A DNA stretch of 64,000 nt. Source: Rhizobium sp. BK650 (lineage in GTDB: Bacteria > Pseudomonadota > Alphaproteobacteria > Rhizobiales > Rhizobiaceae). Below the pieces are notes generated by a model. That model was not told where the DNA came from, ran no database searches, and worked only from the letters and a program-made list of their open reading frames with translations. The stretch spans positions 1 to 64,000 of the forward strand of contig NZ_JACIBK010000002.1 of the NCBI RefSeq assembly GCF_014195325.1, given 5' to 3'. This document shows positions 55,638 to 64,000 of the stretch, piece after piece; position 1 is the stretch's first letter; each line of letters opens with the position of its first letter. A program made the position numbers and the translations under genes.

Positions 55638-55746
55638 GGCTTTCCTCTTAGGATAAAGACTCTTTGGCCTTCCATTCTGCGCGCGCCGCCTTGCGCCGCC
55701 CTTGCCGCGATGATTCAGTATGCCTCGTTTCGCTGTGGAGGCCTTG

Positions 55747-56382
55747 ATGTCGTTGCTCAACTATCTCGATTACGCTGGCATTGCCCTCTTCGCCGCCACC
55801 GGCGCACTGGCCGCCTCACGCAAGCAGCTCGATCTGATCGGCTTCCTGTTCTTCGCGATCGTGACGGGAACAGGGGGCGGCACGGTGCGCGATATCATTC
55901 TCGGCCGTGTGCCGGTATTCTGGGTACTGAACCCGTTCTACATCGTCATCTGTTGCATCGCAGGCTTCGTGGTATTCTTTACCGCCCATCTTCTGGAATC
56001 GCGCTATCGCCTGCTGATCTGGCTTGATGCGATCGGCCTTGCTGCCTATTGCGTGCTTGGTGCCGCAAAGGGACTGGCTGCCACCGGCTCGCCGACGATT
56101 GCCATCGTCACCGGCGCCTTGACGGCTACCTTCGGCGGCATTCTGCGCGATCTCCTGGCCAATGAGCCGTCGGTGCTGCTGCGGCCGGAAATCTACGTGA
56201 CGGCAGCTCTGGTCGGGGCGGGAGTCTTCACCGCTGTCAACGCGCTTGGCGCGGAAGTCTATATCGCGTCGGCGTTTGGCGTTGCGGCCGCTTTTGCAGT
56301 GCGCGGCGGCGCGCTGTGGTTCGGCTGGACATTTCCGACCTACAAGCACAAGCCCGGCCGGCACCCTGATGACGTGATGTGA
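55747..56382 (+). CDS. YicG/UPF0126 family membrane protein (TRIC-like)
   Basis: 211 residues with seven probable membrane spans. The two-fold repeat of the family is visible: LFAATGALAASRKQLDLIGFLFFAIVTGTGGGTVRDIILGR and AAKGLAATGSPTIAIVTGALTATFGGILRDLLANE. Bacterial members are related to trimeric intracellular cation (TRIC) channels; some have been proposed to transport glycine. ATG 55747 has GGAGG at ideal distance. Confidence 0.88.
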   Translation: MSLLNYLDYAGIALFAATGALAASRKQLDLIGFLFFAIVTGTGGGTVRDIILGRVPVFWVLNPFYIVICCIAGFVVFFTAHLLESRYRLLIWLDAIGLAAYCVLGAAKGLAATGSPTIAIVTGALTATFGGILRDLLANEPSVLLRPEIYVTAALVGAGVFTAVNALGAEVYIASAFGVAAAFAVRGGALWFGWTFPTYKHKPGRHPDDVM

Positions 56383-56385
56383 AAA

Positions 56386-56805
56386 TCAGCTCTGCTTCGG
56401 TCGCAGGCGGATCACCACGTCGACATGGGCGATCTCCATGCCTTCGGGCGGCGGCGGCAGATTGTCGATGGTCAGATTGCTGATCGGGATATCGAGCACC
56501 TCGTTTTCACCTTCGACGAAAAAGTGATGGTGATCGGAGACATTGGTGTCGAAATAGGTCTTGGTGCTCTCGACAGCGAGGACGCGGATCATCCCCGCTT
56601 CGGTGAACTGATGCAGCGTGTTGTAAACCGTCGCAAGCGAGACCGGTACGCCGGCAGCCACCGCTTCCTCGTGCAGTTCTTCGACGGTCAGATGCCTGTC
56701 GCCCTTAGCAAACAGAAGATCGCCCAGCGCGACGCGCTGGCGGGTGGGACGCAGGCCCGCGGTGCGCAACCTTACCTCTATTGCGATCGGGGCTTCACCC
56801 GTCAT
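56386..56805 (-). CDS. irr: Irr, iron response regulator (Fur family)
   Basis: 139 residues. The Fur fold is shown by LRTAGLRPTRQRVALGDLLFAKGDRHLTVEELHEEA and VSLATVYNTLHQFTEAGMIRVL, then DHHHFFVEGENEVLDI. Irr regulates haem and iron genes in rhizobia according to haem status. The haem-regulatory CP motif of Bradyrhizobium Irr is absent, as in Rhizobium. ATG 56805 is preferred over the TTG at 56814. It is divergent from fabA, a conserved rhizobial arrangement. Confidence 0.9.
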   Translation of the reverse strand: MTGEAPIAIEVRLRTAGLRPTRQRVALGDLLFAKGDRHLTVEELHEEAVAAGVPVSLATVYNTLHQFTEAGMIRVLAVESTKTYFDTNVSDHHHFFVEGENEVLDIPISNLTIDNLPPPPEGMEIAHVDVVIRLRPKQS

Positions 56806-57108
56806 CAACACCAACTCCAGTTATTCTGGCATAAAGCAATCAGGTTTCCTTTCAAGCGATATAACTTTTGCGCAAAAGGCTTTCAATAGTTCAATGGGGA
56901 CAAGGAGCCTCAAAAGGCCGCAAAAACGGGCTTTTGACGCAAATAGGTCTGGTCGCGGCCTTGGCCTTCCTGTATGCGACCACCAAATATTGGCTCAGGC
57001 CCAGTCCGGAACGGAGAAAAGAAGCTGCCATGCTTGCGCTTCATTTTCTTAGGAACTTGGACTAAAGACACACATCCATCGCAAGACCGCGGGGGGAAAC
57101 AGAGATTT

Positions 57109-57624
57109 ATGACAACCAGACAGTCTAGTTACTCGTACGAAGAACTCATCGCCTGCGCACATGGTGACCTGTTCGGGCCCGGCAATGCACAGTTGCCTCT
57201 GCCGCCCATGCTCATGGTTCACCGTATCACGGATATTTCCGATACGGGCGGCGCCTTCGACAAGGGCTATTTGCGGGCCGAATACGATGTTCGTCCCGAC
57301 GACTGGTATTTCCCCTGCCATTTCGAAGGCAACCCCATTATGCCGGGCTGCCTCGGCCTTGATGGCATGTGGCAATTGACCGGTTTCTATCTGGGTTGGC
57401 TCGGTGAACAGGGTCGTGGCATGGCGCTCTCGACCGGCGAAGTGAAATTCAAGGGCATGGTTCGCCCGCACACGAAGCTGATTGAATACGGTATCGACTT
57501 CAAGCGCGTCATGCGTGGCCGTCTGGTGCTCGGCACTGCCGATGGCTGGCTGAAGGCAGATGGCGAAACCATTTACCAGGCGACCGACCTTCGCGTCGGT
57601 CTCTCGAAAGACAAGACGGCCTGA
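57109..57624 (+). CDS. fabA: 3-hydroxydecanoyl-[ACP] dehydratase/isomerase
   Basis: 171 residues. Hot-dog fold with the catalytic His and Asp in [23 protein letters not shown]. It makes the double bond of unsaturated fatty acids (trans-2 to cis-3 decenoyl-ACP). The start ATG 57109 has GGGGGGAAAC upstream; the frame extends to 56974 without features. It is the first gene of fabA-fabB-fabI. Confidence 0.95.
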   Translation: MTTRQSSYSYEELIACAHGDLFGPGNAQLPLPPMLMVHRITDISDTGGAFDKGYLRAEYDVRPDDWYFPCHFEGNPIMPGCLGLDGMWQLTGFYLGWLGEQGRGMALSTGEVKFKGMVRPHTKLIEYGIDFKRVMRGRLVLGTADGWLKADGETIYQATDLRVGLSKDKTA

Positions 57625-57670
57625 AAACCGTATTTCGAGCGGCTTACGAAAACAACAAGGGTTTGATCAG

Positions 57671-58903
57671 ATGAGACGGGTAGTTGTCACGGGTCTAGGT
57701 GTCGTGTCTTCGATCGGAAACGATGCGGCCGAAGTTACCGAATCCCTGCGCCAGGCAAAATCGGGCATTTCCTTTTCCAGTGATTTCGCCGAACATGGCT
57801 TCAAATGCCAGGTCTGGGGCAGCCCCAAGCTCGGTGCCGACAAACTCGCCGAACTGGTCGATCGCCGTGCCATGCGCTTCCTGTCGCAGGGTGGCGCCTG
57901 GAACCATGTCGCCATGAAGCAGGCGATCGCCGATTCCGGCCTGGAGGAGAAGGAATACAGCGAGAACGAGCGTGTCGGCATTATCATGGGTTCCGGCGGC
58001 CCATCGACGCGTACGCTTATCGAGGCGGCCGAGATCACCGTCAAGAACAACAGCCCGAAGCGCATCGGTCCTTTTGCAGTACCAAAGGCCATGTCATCCA
58101 CCGCATCGGCAACGCTCGCCACATGGTTCAAGATCCATGGTGTCAACTATTCGATTTCGTCGGCCTGCTCCACGTCAGCGCATTGCATTGGCAATGCCGT
58201 TGAGATGATCCAATGGGGCAAGCAGGATATGATGTTTGCCGGTGGCCACGAAGACCTCGACTGGACCATGTCGAACCTCTTCGACGCCATGGGCGCCATG
58301 TCCTCGAAGTACAATGATACCCCGGATAGCGCTTCGCGCGCCTATGACGTCAGCCGTGACGGCTTCGTCATTGCCGGTGGCGCGGGTGTTCTCGTGCTCG
58401 AGGAGCTGGAACATGCCAAGGCGCGCGGCGCCAAGATCTACGCCGAGATCATCGGCTACGGTGCGACTTCGGACGGCTATGACATGGTTGCTCCTTCGGG
58501 CGAGGGTGCCATCCGCTGCATGCGTCAGGCGCTTTCGACCGTGAAGGGTGACGTCGATTACATCAACACACACGGCACCTCGACGCCGGTCGGCGACAGC
58601 AAGGAAATCGGCGCCATCCGCGAGGTCTTCGGCGACAAGATTCCGCATATCCAGTCCACCAAGTCGCTGACCGGCCACTCGCTCGGTGCGGCCGGCGTGC
58701 AGGAATCGATCTATTCGCTGCTGATGATGCAGGAGGGCTTCATTGGCGAAAGCGCGCATATCACAGAACTCGACCCGGAATTTGAAGGCGTGCCGATCGT
58801 CCGCAAGCGCATCGACAATGCCAAGATTGATATTGCTCTCTCAAACTCTTTCGGCTTCGGCGGCACTAACGCCACGCTCGTATTCCAGCGCTACAACGGA
58901 TAA
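57671..58903 (+). CDS. fabB: 3-oxoacyl-[ACP] synthase I
   Basis: 410 residues. Thiolase fold with the nucleophile in [16 protein letters not shown] (Cys), and the two histidines in [11 protein letters not shown] and [12 protein letters not shown]. It elongates the cis-3-decenoyl-ACP made by FabA. ATG 57671 begins [16 protein letters not shown], the usual N-terminus; upstream frame is within fabA. It is 46 bp behind fabA. Confidence 0.95.
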   Translation: MRRVVVTGLGVVSSIGNDAAEVTESLRQAKSGISFSSDFAEHGFKCQVWGSPKLGADKLAELVDRRAMRFLSQGGAWNHVAMKQAIADSGLEEKEYSENERVGIIMGSGGPSTRTLIEAAEITVKNNSPKRIGPFAVPKAMSSTASATLATWFKIHGVNYSISSACSTSAHCIGNAVEMIQWGKQDMMFAGGHEDLDWTMSNLFDAMGAMSSKYNDTPDSASRAYDVSRDGFVIAGGAGVLVLEELEHAKARGAKIYAEIIGYGATSDGYDMVAPSGEGAIRCMRQALSTVKGDVDYINTHGTSTPVGDSKEIGAIREVFGDKIPHIQSTKSLTGHSLGAAGVQESIYSLLMMQEGFIGESAHITELDPEFEGVPIVRKRIDNAKIDIALSNSFGFGGTNATLVFQRYNG

Positions 58904-58908
58904 TAAAA

Positions 58909-59715
58909 ATGACGGGAATCATGCAGGGTAAGCGCGGCCTCATCATGGGCGTCGCAAATAATCATTCGATCGCTTGGGGAATTTCAAAGGCGCTCGCCGC
59001 CCAGGGTGCCGAGCTGGCTTTCACGTTTCAAGGCGAGGCGCTCGGCAAGCGCGTCAAGCCACTCGCAGCCGAACTCGGCTCCGATTTTCTTCTGCCCTGC
59101 GATGTCGAGGACATCGCTTCGGTAGACACTGTTGTCGATACGATCAAGGAGCGCTGGGGCAAGCTCGATTTCATCGTTCATGCGATCGGCTTCTCCGATA
59201 AGAACGAGCTGAAGGGTCTCTACGCCGATACGACGCGGGAGAACTTCAGCCGCACCATGGTGATCTCCTGCTTCTCCTTCACGGAAATCGCCAAGCGCTG
59301 CGCGCCGCTGATGGAAGATGGCGGCACGATGCTGACCCTGACCTATAATGGTTCCACACGCGTCATCCCGAATTATAACGTCATGGGTGTTGCCAAGGCG
59401 GCTCTTGAAGCTTCCGTGCGTTACCTGGCGGCCGATTACGGCCCACGCAGCATCCGCGTCAATGCGATCTCGGCAGGCCCCATCCGCACGCTTGCCGGCG
59501 CCGGTATCTCGGACGCTCGCGCCATCCTATCATGGAACCAGCGCAACGCGCCGCTGCGCAAGACCGTCACGATCGATCAGGTTGGCAGCTCCGCGCTCTA
59601 CCTGTTGTCGGACCTCTCAACCGGCGTGACCGGCGAAATCCATTTCGTCGATGCCGGCTACAACATCACCTCGATGCCGACGCTGGAAACCCTGCGTAAA
59701 GCGGACGTCGAATAG
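58909..59715 (+). CDS. fabI: enoyl-[ACP] reductase (NADH)
   Basis: 268 residues of the SDR fold. KRGLIMGVANNHSIAWGISKAL is the NAD site, and YNVMGVAKAALE contains the catalytic Tyr-x6-Lys. It reduces enoyl-ACP in the last step of each elongation cycle and is the target of triclosan. It starts 5 bp behind fabB and is followed by a strong terminator at 59736-59766. Confidence 0.95.
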   Translation: MTGIMQGKRGLIMGVANNHSIAWGISKALAAQGAELAFTFQGEALGKRVKPLAAELGSDFLLPCDVEDIASVDTVVDTIKERWGKLDFIVHAIGFSDKNELKGLYADTTRENFSRTMVISCFSFTEIAKRCAPLMEDGGTMLTLTYNGSTRVIPNYNVMGVAKAALEASVRYLAADYGPRSIRVNAISAGPIRTLAGAGISDARAILSWNQRNAPLRKTVTIDQVGSSALYLLSDLSTGVTGEIHFVDAGYNITSMPTLETLRKADVE

Positions 59716-59735
59716 GCGGAGCGAGCTTCAAAAGA

Positions 59736-59766
59736 AAAAGGCGGCCGATCAATGGCCGCCTTTTTT
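59736..59766. terminator. bidirectional rho-independent terminator
   Basis: GGCGGCC (59740-59746) and GGCCGCC (59754-59760), flanked by A-rich and T6 sequence, form a strong hairpin between the convergent fabI and methyltransferase genes. Confidence 0.9.
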
Positions 59767-59775
59767 ATTGTCGGT

Positions 59776-60792
59776 CTATTTCCGGGCCCACAGCACCTTG
59801 AAGCGAGCGTTGCGGCAGGTCTCGCCACTTTCCTTGAAGTGCTCCGCTAGCACCGGCTCGTAGGGCAGGCCGCGATTGGCGACCAACATCAGTCGACCGC
59901 CACCGCGCAGCGCAGAGGCGGCGGTCTTGATCATCGCCTGGCCGAGCGAAGGTTCGGCCGCGTGGCCCTCATGGAAGGGCGGGTTCATGATGACGAGATC
60001 GTATTTGTCGCGCACCTGTTCGCCTGTCAGATCGTGCCAAAAGAAGCGCGCAGGCGCGTTCGGGCAATTCTCTGCCAGATTGGCTTTGGCCGCCTCCAGC
60101 GCCTCGTAATTGGCCTCGTAGAGGTCAAGGCGGGCAAGGTTTGGAGACTTTTCAGCCAACTCAACGGAGAGATACCCCCAACCGGCACCGAAATCGGCTG
60201 CATCGCCGCTAAAGTCCGTCGGCAGGCGCGAAGCAAGAAGCTGCGAACCGGCATCGAGCCTATCATGGGAGAACATGCCGGGCGACGCGATGAAGCGGCC
60301 TTCGATGCGCACTGGCGACTTGCCGAATTTCGAAACGATCTCGCTGTAATCGGACGGCCGGCCGAACCAGAAGGCGACTCCATGGTATTTCGGCATATGT
60401 TGGATATCGAGGGCGAAGCTTTCCACGCGTTTGCGCAGCGGCTGGATACCGTCTTCCTTGCCGCCGGCGACGAGGATCAGGCCGCCCGCCTTCACGCGGG
60501 AAACGGCAGTGGCGATATTGGCCTCGTTCTCGCCCTTGTGCTTGGTGCAGAGCACCAGTGCCGCATCGTAATCTTCGCCCTCGATCTCGGGCTTGGCGTC
60601 GATGCGCTGCGCCAGAAGCTGCCTGTAGAGCGGCTTGAAGCCCTGTACGGCCTCAAGCGAGGCGGCAAAGCCTTCGGGCAGCGCAAAGCCCGCCTCAGCG
60701 CCAAGGAAAAGCACACGCTGGCCTTCGCCGGGCGGCGGTACGGTTTCGCTGGCGAAGGGGTGAAAGAGGGTCTTCAGCGTCTCACGGCTCAT
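59776..60792 (-). CDS. class I methyltransferase, RsmC-like (16S rRNA guanine-N2)
   Basis: 338 residues with two Rossmann-like halves, as in RsmC. The C-terminal catalytic half has ADFGAGWGYLSVELAEKSP (SAM-binding) and DLVIMNPPFHEGHAAEPSLG, the NPPF motif of N-methyltransferases acting on purine bases. The N-terminal half is catalytically degenerate. ATG 60792 starts MSRETLKTLFHPF. It probably methylates a guanine in 16S rRNA. Confidence 0.85.
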   Translation of the reverse strand: MSRETLKTLFHPFASETVPPPGEGQRVLFLGAEAGFALPEGFAASLEAVQGFKPLYRQLLAQRIDAKPEIEGEDYDAALVLCTKHKGENEANIATAVSRVKAGGLILVAGGKEDGIQPLRKRVESFALDIQHMPKYHGVAFWFGRPSDYSEIVSKFGKSPVRIEGRFIASPGMFSHDRLDAGSQLLASRLPTDFSGDAADFGAGWGYLSVELAEKSPNLARLDLYEANYEALEAAKANLAENCPNAPARFFWHDLTGEQVRDKYDLVIMNPPFHEGHAAEPSLGQAMIKTAASALRGGGRLMLVANRGLPYEPVLAEHFKESGETCRNARFKVLWARK

Positions 60793-60873
60793 GGTCTGGT
60801 CCCGTCGTCTGGAGCAATTCCAGGAAAATTGCGCAGCGGTTCTTCGTCCGCAATTGCGCAAGGGTCGAATACA

Positions 60874-60903
60874 AAAAAGGGCGCGGAAACAGTCCCGCGC
60901 CCG
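60874..60903 (-). terminator. rho-independent terminator of pnp
   Basis: On the minus strand, GGGCGCGG (60903-60896) and CCGCGCCC (60887-60880) form an 8-bp stem followed by TTTTTT (60879-60874). Confidence 0.88.
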
Positions 60904-60926
60904 GATATCAATTAAGAAGGCGCGGC

Positions 60927-63077
60927 TTATTCGGCCGCTTCGTCCTTCTTCTTGTCGCCCTTTTCGGCAGCCGGGATTTCTTGGCCGGTGGCCTGGTCGA
61001 CGACCTTCATGGACAGGCGAACCTTGCCGCGCTCGTCGAAGCCGAGCAGCTTGACCCAGACCTTATCGCCTTCCTTGACGACATCGGTCGTCTTGGCGAC
61101 GCGCTCGGAAGCGAGCTGGGAGATATGGACGAGACCGTCACGGGCGCCGAAGAAGTTGACGAAGGCGCCGAAGTCAGCGGTCTTCACAACGGTACCTTCG
61201 TAGATCTGGCCGATTTCCGGCTCGGCGACGATCGAGTGGATCCACTTGCGGGCCGCTTCGATTTCCTTGCCGGAGGACGAGGCGATCTTCACGGTGCCGT
61301 CGTCTTCGATGTTGATCTTGGCGCCGGTCTTTTCGACGATTTCGCGGATGACCTTGCCGCCGGAGCCGATGACTTCACGGATCTTGTCGACCGGAATGTT
61401 CATGACTTCGATGCGCGGAGCGAATTCGCCGAGCTGGCCGCGGCTTTCGGTGATGGCCTTCGCCATTTCGCCGAGGATGTGGGCACGACCGCCCTGAGCC
61501 TGGCTGAGAGCGACCTTCATGATCTCTTCGGTAATACCGGCGATCTTGATGTCCATCTGCAGCGAGGTGATGCCGTCGGCAGTACCTGCGACCTTGAAGT
61601 CCATGTCGCCGAGGTGGTCTTCGTCGCCGAGAATGTCGGAGAGGACGGCAAAACGATCGCCTTCAAGGATCAGGCCCATGGCGATACCGGCAACCGGCTT
61701 AGCGAGCGGAACGCCCGCATCCATCAGCGCCAGCGAGGTGCCGCAGACGGTTGCCATCGAGGACGAACCGTTGGATTCGGTGATTTCGGAGACGACGCGC
61801 AGCGTATAGGGGAACTGCTCTGGCGAGGGCAGCATCGGGTGGATGGCGCGCCATGCAAGCTTGCCGTGACCGATTTCGCGGCGGCCCGGCGAACCCATGC
61901 GGCCGGTTTCACCAACGGAGTAGGGCGGGAAGTTGTAGTGGAGCATGAACTGCTCCTTGTACATGCCCGTCAGGCTGTCGACATACTGTTCGTCTTCGCC
62001 GGTGCCGAGCGTGGCAACGACGATCGCCTGCGTTTCACCACGGGTAAAGAGGGCCGAACCGTGTGTGCGCGGCAGCAGGCCGACCTCGGCAACGATCGGG
62101 CGAACCGTTTCCAGATCGCGTCCATCGATACGGCTCTTGGTGTCGAGAATGTTCCACCGAACGATCTTGGCCTGGAGGTGCTTGAAGATCGCACCGACTT
62201 CCTCGGCAGTGTACTTGGCTTCAACGCCTTCCGGCAGGAAGTGGGCCTTGACCTTGGCCTTGACGGCGTCGACCGCGGCGTAGCGATCAGCCTTCTGAGT
62301 GATCTTGTAGGCTTCACGAAGCTCGGCTTCGAAATGCTTCAGCATTTCGCCTTCGAGTTCGGAATAGTCTTCCGGCTGGAATTCGCGCGGCTCCTTGGCG
62401 GCGACTTCGGCGAGCTTGATGATTGCGTCGAGAACCGGCTGGAAGCCCTTGTGGCCGAACATCACGGCGCCGAGCATGACGTCTTCCGGCAATTCCTTGG
62501 CTTCGGATTCAACCATCAGGACAGCGTCATAGGTACCAGCGACGACGAGGTCGAGGCTCGACTCGTCCATCTCGTCGAGATGCGGGTTCAGGACGTATTC
62601 GCCATTGATATAGCCGACGCGTGCGCCGCCGACCGGACCCATGAAGGGAATGCCGGAGAGCGTCAGAGCAGCGGAGGTTGCGACCATGGACAGAATGTCC
62701 GGGTCGTTTTCGAGGTCATGCTGGACGACGGTAACGACGACCTGCGTATCGTTCTTGTAGCCTTCCGGGAAGAGCGGGCGGATCGGGCGGTCGATCAAGC
62801 GGGAGACGAGCGTTTCGTTTTCGCTCGGACGTCCCTCGCGCTTGAAGTAGCCGCCGGGAATCTTGCCGGCTGCATAGGTCTTTTCCTGATAGTTGACCGT
62901 CAGCGGGAAGAAGTCCTGACCCGGCTTCGGTGCCTTGGCGGAAACGACGGTCGCGAGAACGACGGTTTCGCCATAGGTGGCGAGTACGGCACCGTCAGCC
63001 TGACGGGCGATCTTGCCGGTTTCGAGCTTGAGCGGGCGGCCGGCCCACTCGATTTCTACAGTATGTGTATCGAACAT
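60927..63077 (-). CDS. pnp: polyribonucleotide nucleotidyltransferase (PNPase)
   Basis: 716 residues. Two RNase PH domains (first: [35 protein letters not shown]; second: [10 protein letters not shown]…[17 protein letters not shown] with DxxMD-type metal site in [11 protein letters not shown]), then a KH domain ([12 protein letters not shown]) and an S1 domain ([25 protein letters not shown]). It degrades RNA from the 3' end with phosphate. ATG 63077 has AAGGA upstream. It follows rpsO, the classic order. Confidence 0.97.
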   Translation of the reverse strand: MFDTHTVEIEWAGRPLKLETGKIARQADGAVLATYGETVVLATVVSAKAPKPGQDFFPLTVNYQEKTYAAGKIPGGYFKREGRPSENETLVSRLIDRPIRPLFPEGYKNDTQVVVTVVQHDLENDPDILSMVATSAALTLSGIPFMGPVGGARVGYINGEYVLNPHLDEMDESSLDLVVAGTYDAVLMVESEAKELPEDVMLGAVMFGHKGFQPVLDAIIKLAEVAAKEPREFQPEDYSELEGEMLKHFEAELREAYKITQKADRYAAVDAVKAKVKAHFLPEGVEAKYTAEEVGAIFKHLQAKIVRWNILDTKSRIDGRDLETVRPIVAEVGLLPRTHGSALFTRGETQAIVVATLGTGEDEQYVDSLTGMYKEQFMLHYNFPPYSVGETGRMGSPGRREIGHGKLAWRAIHPMLPSPEQFPYTLRVVSEITESNGSSSMATVCGTSLALMDAGVPLAKPVAGIAMGLILEGDRFAVLSDILGDEDHLGDMDFKVAGTADGITSLQMDIKIAGITEEIMKVALSQAQGGRAHILGEMAKAITESRGQLGEFAPRIEVMNIPVDKIREVIGSGGKVIREIVEKTGAKINIEDDGTVKIASSSGKEIEAARKWIHSIVAEPEIGQIYEGTVVKTADFGAFVNFFGARDGLVHISQLASERVAKTTDVVKEGDKVWVKLLGFDERGKVRLSMKVVDQATGQEIPAAEKGDKKKDEAAE

Positions 63078-63409
63078 GTCTTGTCCTTCAATGCGGCCAA
63101 CGCGCCGTCTCCATCTGGAGCAGCGCAGAGTCGACCGCAATCAGTGTGACGTATCACGGGCAAGACAACGGGAAGCTTTAAGTGGACGATTTCCCCTTGG
63201 AAACCGGGCCAAAGCTCTTGCGAAGCTCTGGCCGAAAGCATCCGGCAATCCTGCCCCATGACAGGTCAACGGTTGGTCTGGCAGATCCGGCCCATCCGGG
63301 CCTGCCGGTATTTCCATCACGCAGATAGCGCGTGCCTGGAAAATGTCATCGGGAACACGGTTCCGAAAACGCATCCGGCGGGCGAAGAGCTTCGCCCGCC
63401 GGAAAATTA
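63078..63409 (-). promoter_or_regulatory. rpsO-pnp intergenic region with a large hairpin
   Basis: 332 bases with no gene. CCGGCGGGCGAA (63375-63386) and TTCGCCCGCCGG (63391-63402) form a perfect 12-bp stem with loop GAGC directly behind the rpsO stop, without a T-tract. In E. coli the rpsO-pnp spacer carries a terminator and an RNase III site for PNPase autoregulation; a similar role is likely here. Confidence 0.7.
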
Positions 63410-63679
63410 TTAGCGGCGGATACCCAGGCTGTTGATCAGCTTGGTGTAGCGGCCTTCGTCCTTCTTCTTGAGGTAGTCAAGAAGCGAGCGGCGGCTGGAA
63501 ACGAGCGTCAGCAGACCACGGCGGGAATGGTTGTCCTTCTTGTGGTCCTTGAAGTGTTCTGTCAGGTTGTTGATGCGCTCGGTGAGGATCGCAACCTGGA
63601 CTTCCGGGGAACCGGTATCGCCTTCGGCGGTCGCGTATTCCTTGATCAGCGCAGCCTTGCGCTCAGCAGTGATCGACAT
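63410..63679 (-). CDS. rpsO: 30S ribosomal protein S15
   Basis: 89 residues, the standard length. It has the conserved [23 protein letters not shown] and [29 protein letters not shown] stretches that bind 16S rRNA. ATG 63679 begins [12 protein letters not shown]. It lies upstream of pnp on the minus strand. Confidence 0.98.
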   Translation of the reverse strand: MSITAERKAALIKEYATAEGDTGSPEVQVAILTERINNLTEHFKDHKKDNHSRRGLLTLVSSRRSLLDYLKKKDEGRYTKLINSLGIRR

Positions 63680-63829
63680 CGGACAATCCTTTCTATGAGA
63701 GGAGTTAAAGTCGCCAAAAGCCGGGATGTCGTCCAGCCTTGGCCGCGAATGCAATCGGGGGATACCTGATGCTGGCGCTGCCTATAAACCAAATGAGCAG
63801 CGTTGGAAAGAGGGGCGCCCGCAGCCGTT

Positions 63830-64000
63830 TCAGCGGCCCGCAATGGCATTCCGGATCATGGCGTCGTAACCCTCGGGATCCTGCAGCATGGCGAAATGGC
63901 TGGCATCCTTCAGGATGACGAGTTTTGCGCCTGGAATTTCCTTCGCCATTAGTTCTGTATGATCCAGTTTTATCGCCTCGTCGTGGTCGCCAATGGCGAG
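63830..64000 (-). CDS. alpha/beta hydrolase, C-terminal part only
   Basis: The last 56 residues plus stop of a gene that begins beyond the window. LAIGDHDEAIKLDHTELMA holds the acid Asp region, and KLVILKDASHFAMLQDPEGY contains the catalytic His (SHF). The substrate is unknown. Confidence 0.8.
   Translation of the reverse strand, partial: LAIGDHDEAIKLDHTELMAKEIPGAKLVILKDASHFAMLQDPEGYDAMIRNAIAGR

Noticed and set aside
56868..57065. 65-codon plus-strand frame between irr and fabA
   Set aside because: Some hydrophobic character but no good start signal and it sits in the irr-fabA promoter region; not convincing.
60981..63149. 722-codon open frame on the plus strand opposite pnp
   Set aside because: It is antisense to a certain PNPase gene; the amino-acid composition (many Asp/Leu/Val/Arg) is the expected shadow of GC-rich codon use.

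Overview
The window looks like a chromosomal segment of an alphaproteobacterium of the Rhizobium group (R. etli / leguminosarum / tropici type). The reasons are the irr-fabA-fabB-fabI block, the rpsO-pnp and aroA-cmk-rpsA blocks, TAT-exported sugar-binding proteins with CUT1-type ABC transporters, LexA boxes of the alphaproteobacterial form GTTC-N7-GTTC, and GC-rich coding sequence outside one island. No CRISPR array, IS element or rRNA was seen.

Layout. (1) 1-64 is the 3' end of an initiator tRNA-Met, followed by about 900 bp of AT-rich DNA with no convincing gene. (2) 975-7855 holds a LuxR-type regulator, a small exported protein and an operon for a UDP-xylose/UDP-arabinose-dependent extracellular polysaccharide: UDP-xylose synthase, UDP-xylose 4-epimerase, a membrane GT2 synthase, a frameshifted DUF995 protein and an exported GH26-like hydrolase. 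It resembles the arabinose-containing polysaccharide cluster of Sinorhizobium meliloti. (3) 7910-30457 is a large carbohydrate-catabolic region: two paralogous sugar-binding proteins, one complete CUT1 ABC transporter, three Gfo/Idh/MocA dehydrogenases, a DUF2264 protein, a DUF993 TIM barrel, an AP-endonuclease-like isomerase, an APH-type kinase, a GcvT-type flavoprotein, and the glucuronate enzymes UxaC and UxuB. A LacI and a TetR regulator sit here. Two near-identical palindromes flank the TetR gene and are probably its operators. (4) 30628-38125 is housekeeping: SlyX, RNase D, an Ala/Pro/Gln-rich protein, rpsA, cmk, aroA and a TIGR02300 protein. (5) tRNA-Ala(GGC) at 38275-38350 carries a ~15.1 kb integrated element bounded by a 19-bp direct repeat. 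(6) 53586-64000 returns to core genes: DUF1275, YdcF, a periplasmic protein, YicG, Irr, FabA, FabB, FabI, an RsmC-like methyltransferase, Pnp, RpsO and the end of an alpha/beta hydrolase.

The island is the most interesting part. It has a tyrosine integrase at the right end and paired AGTACCCA repeats with 12-bp period at both ends, likely arm-type integrase sites. It has no phage structural genes. Its cargo looks like a compact defence and DNA-repair kit: a macro-domain/DarT-like ADP-ribosylation toxin-antitoxin pair in reversed order with an extra C-terminal domain on the toxin; a STM4504/CBY_0614-type (AbiJ-like) protein; a TIR-domain NADase-like protein; a McrA-like HNH nuclease; a staphylococcal-nuclease-like protein; and an SRAP (YedK/HMCES) protein whose reading frame is open into an upstream 107-codon segment. 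Two perfect SOS boxes sit before the macro/DarT pair and before the operon containing SRAP, so DNA damage probably induces both.

The centre of the island has a serine recombinase behind a GTCTCAT repeat array. A second operon, behind a strong promoter with a TGTTGC/GCAACA operator array, encodes a degenerate RNase H-fold-like protein, an unknown protein and a protein with polymerase-palm-like motifs. That three-gene operon is my best candidate for something undescribed.
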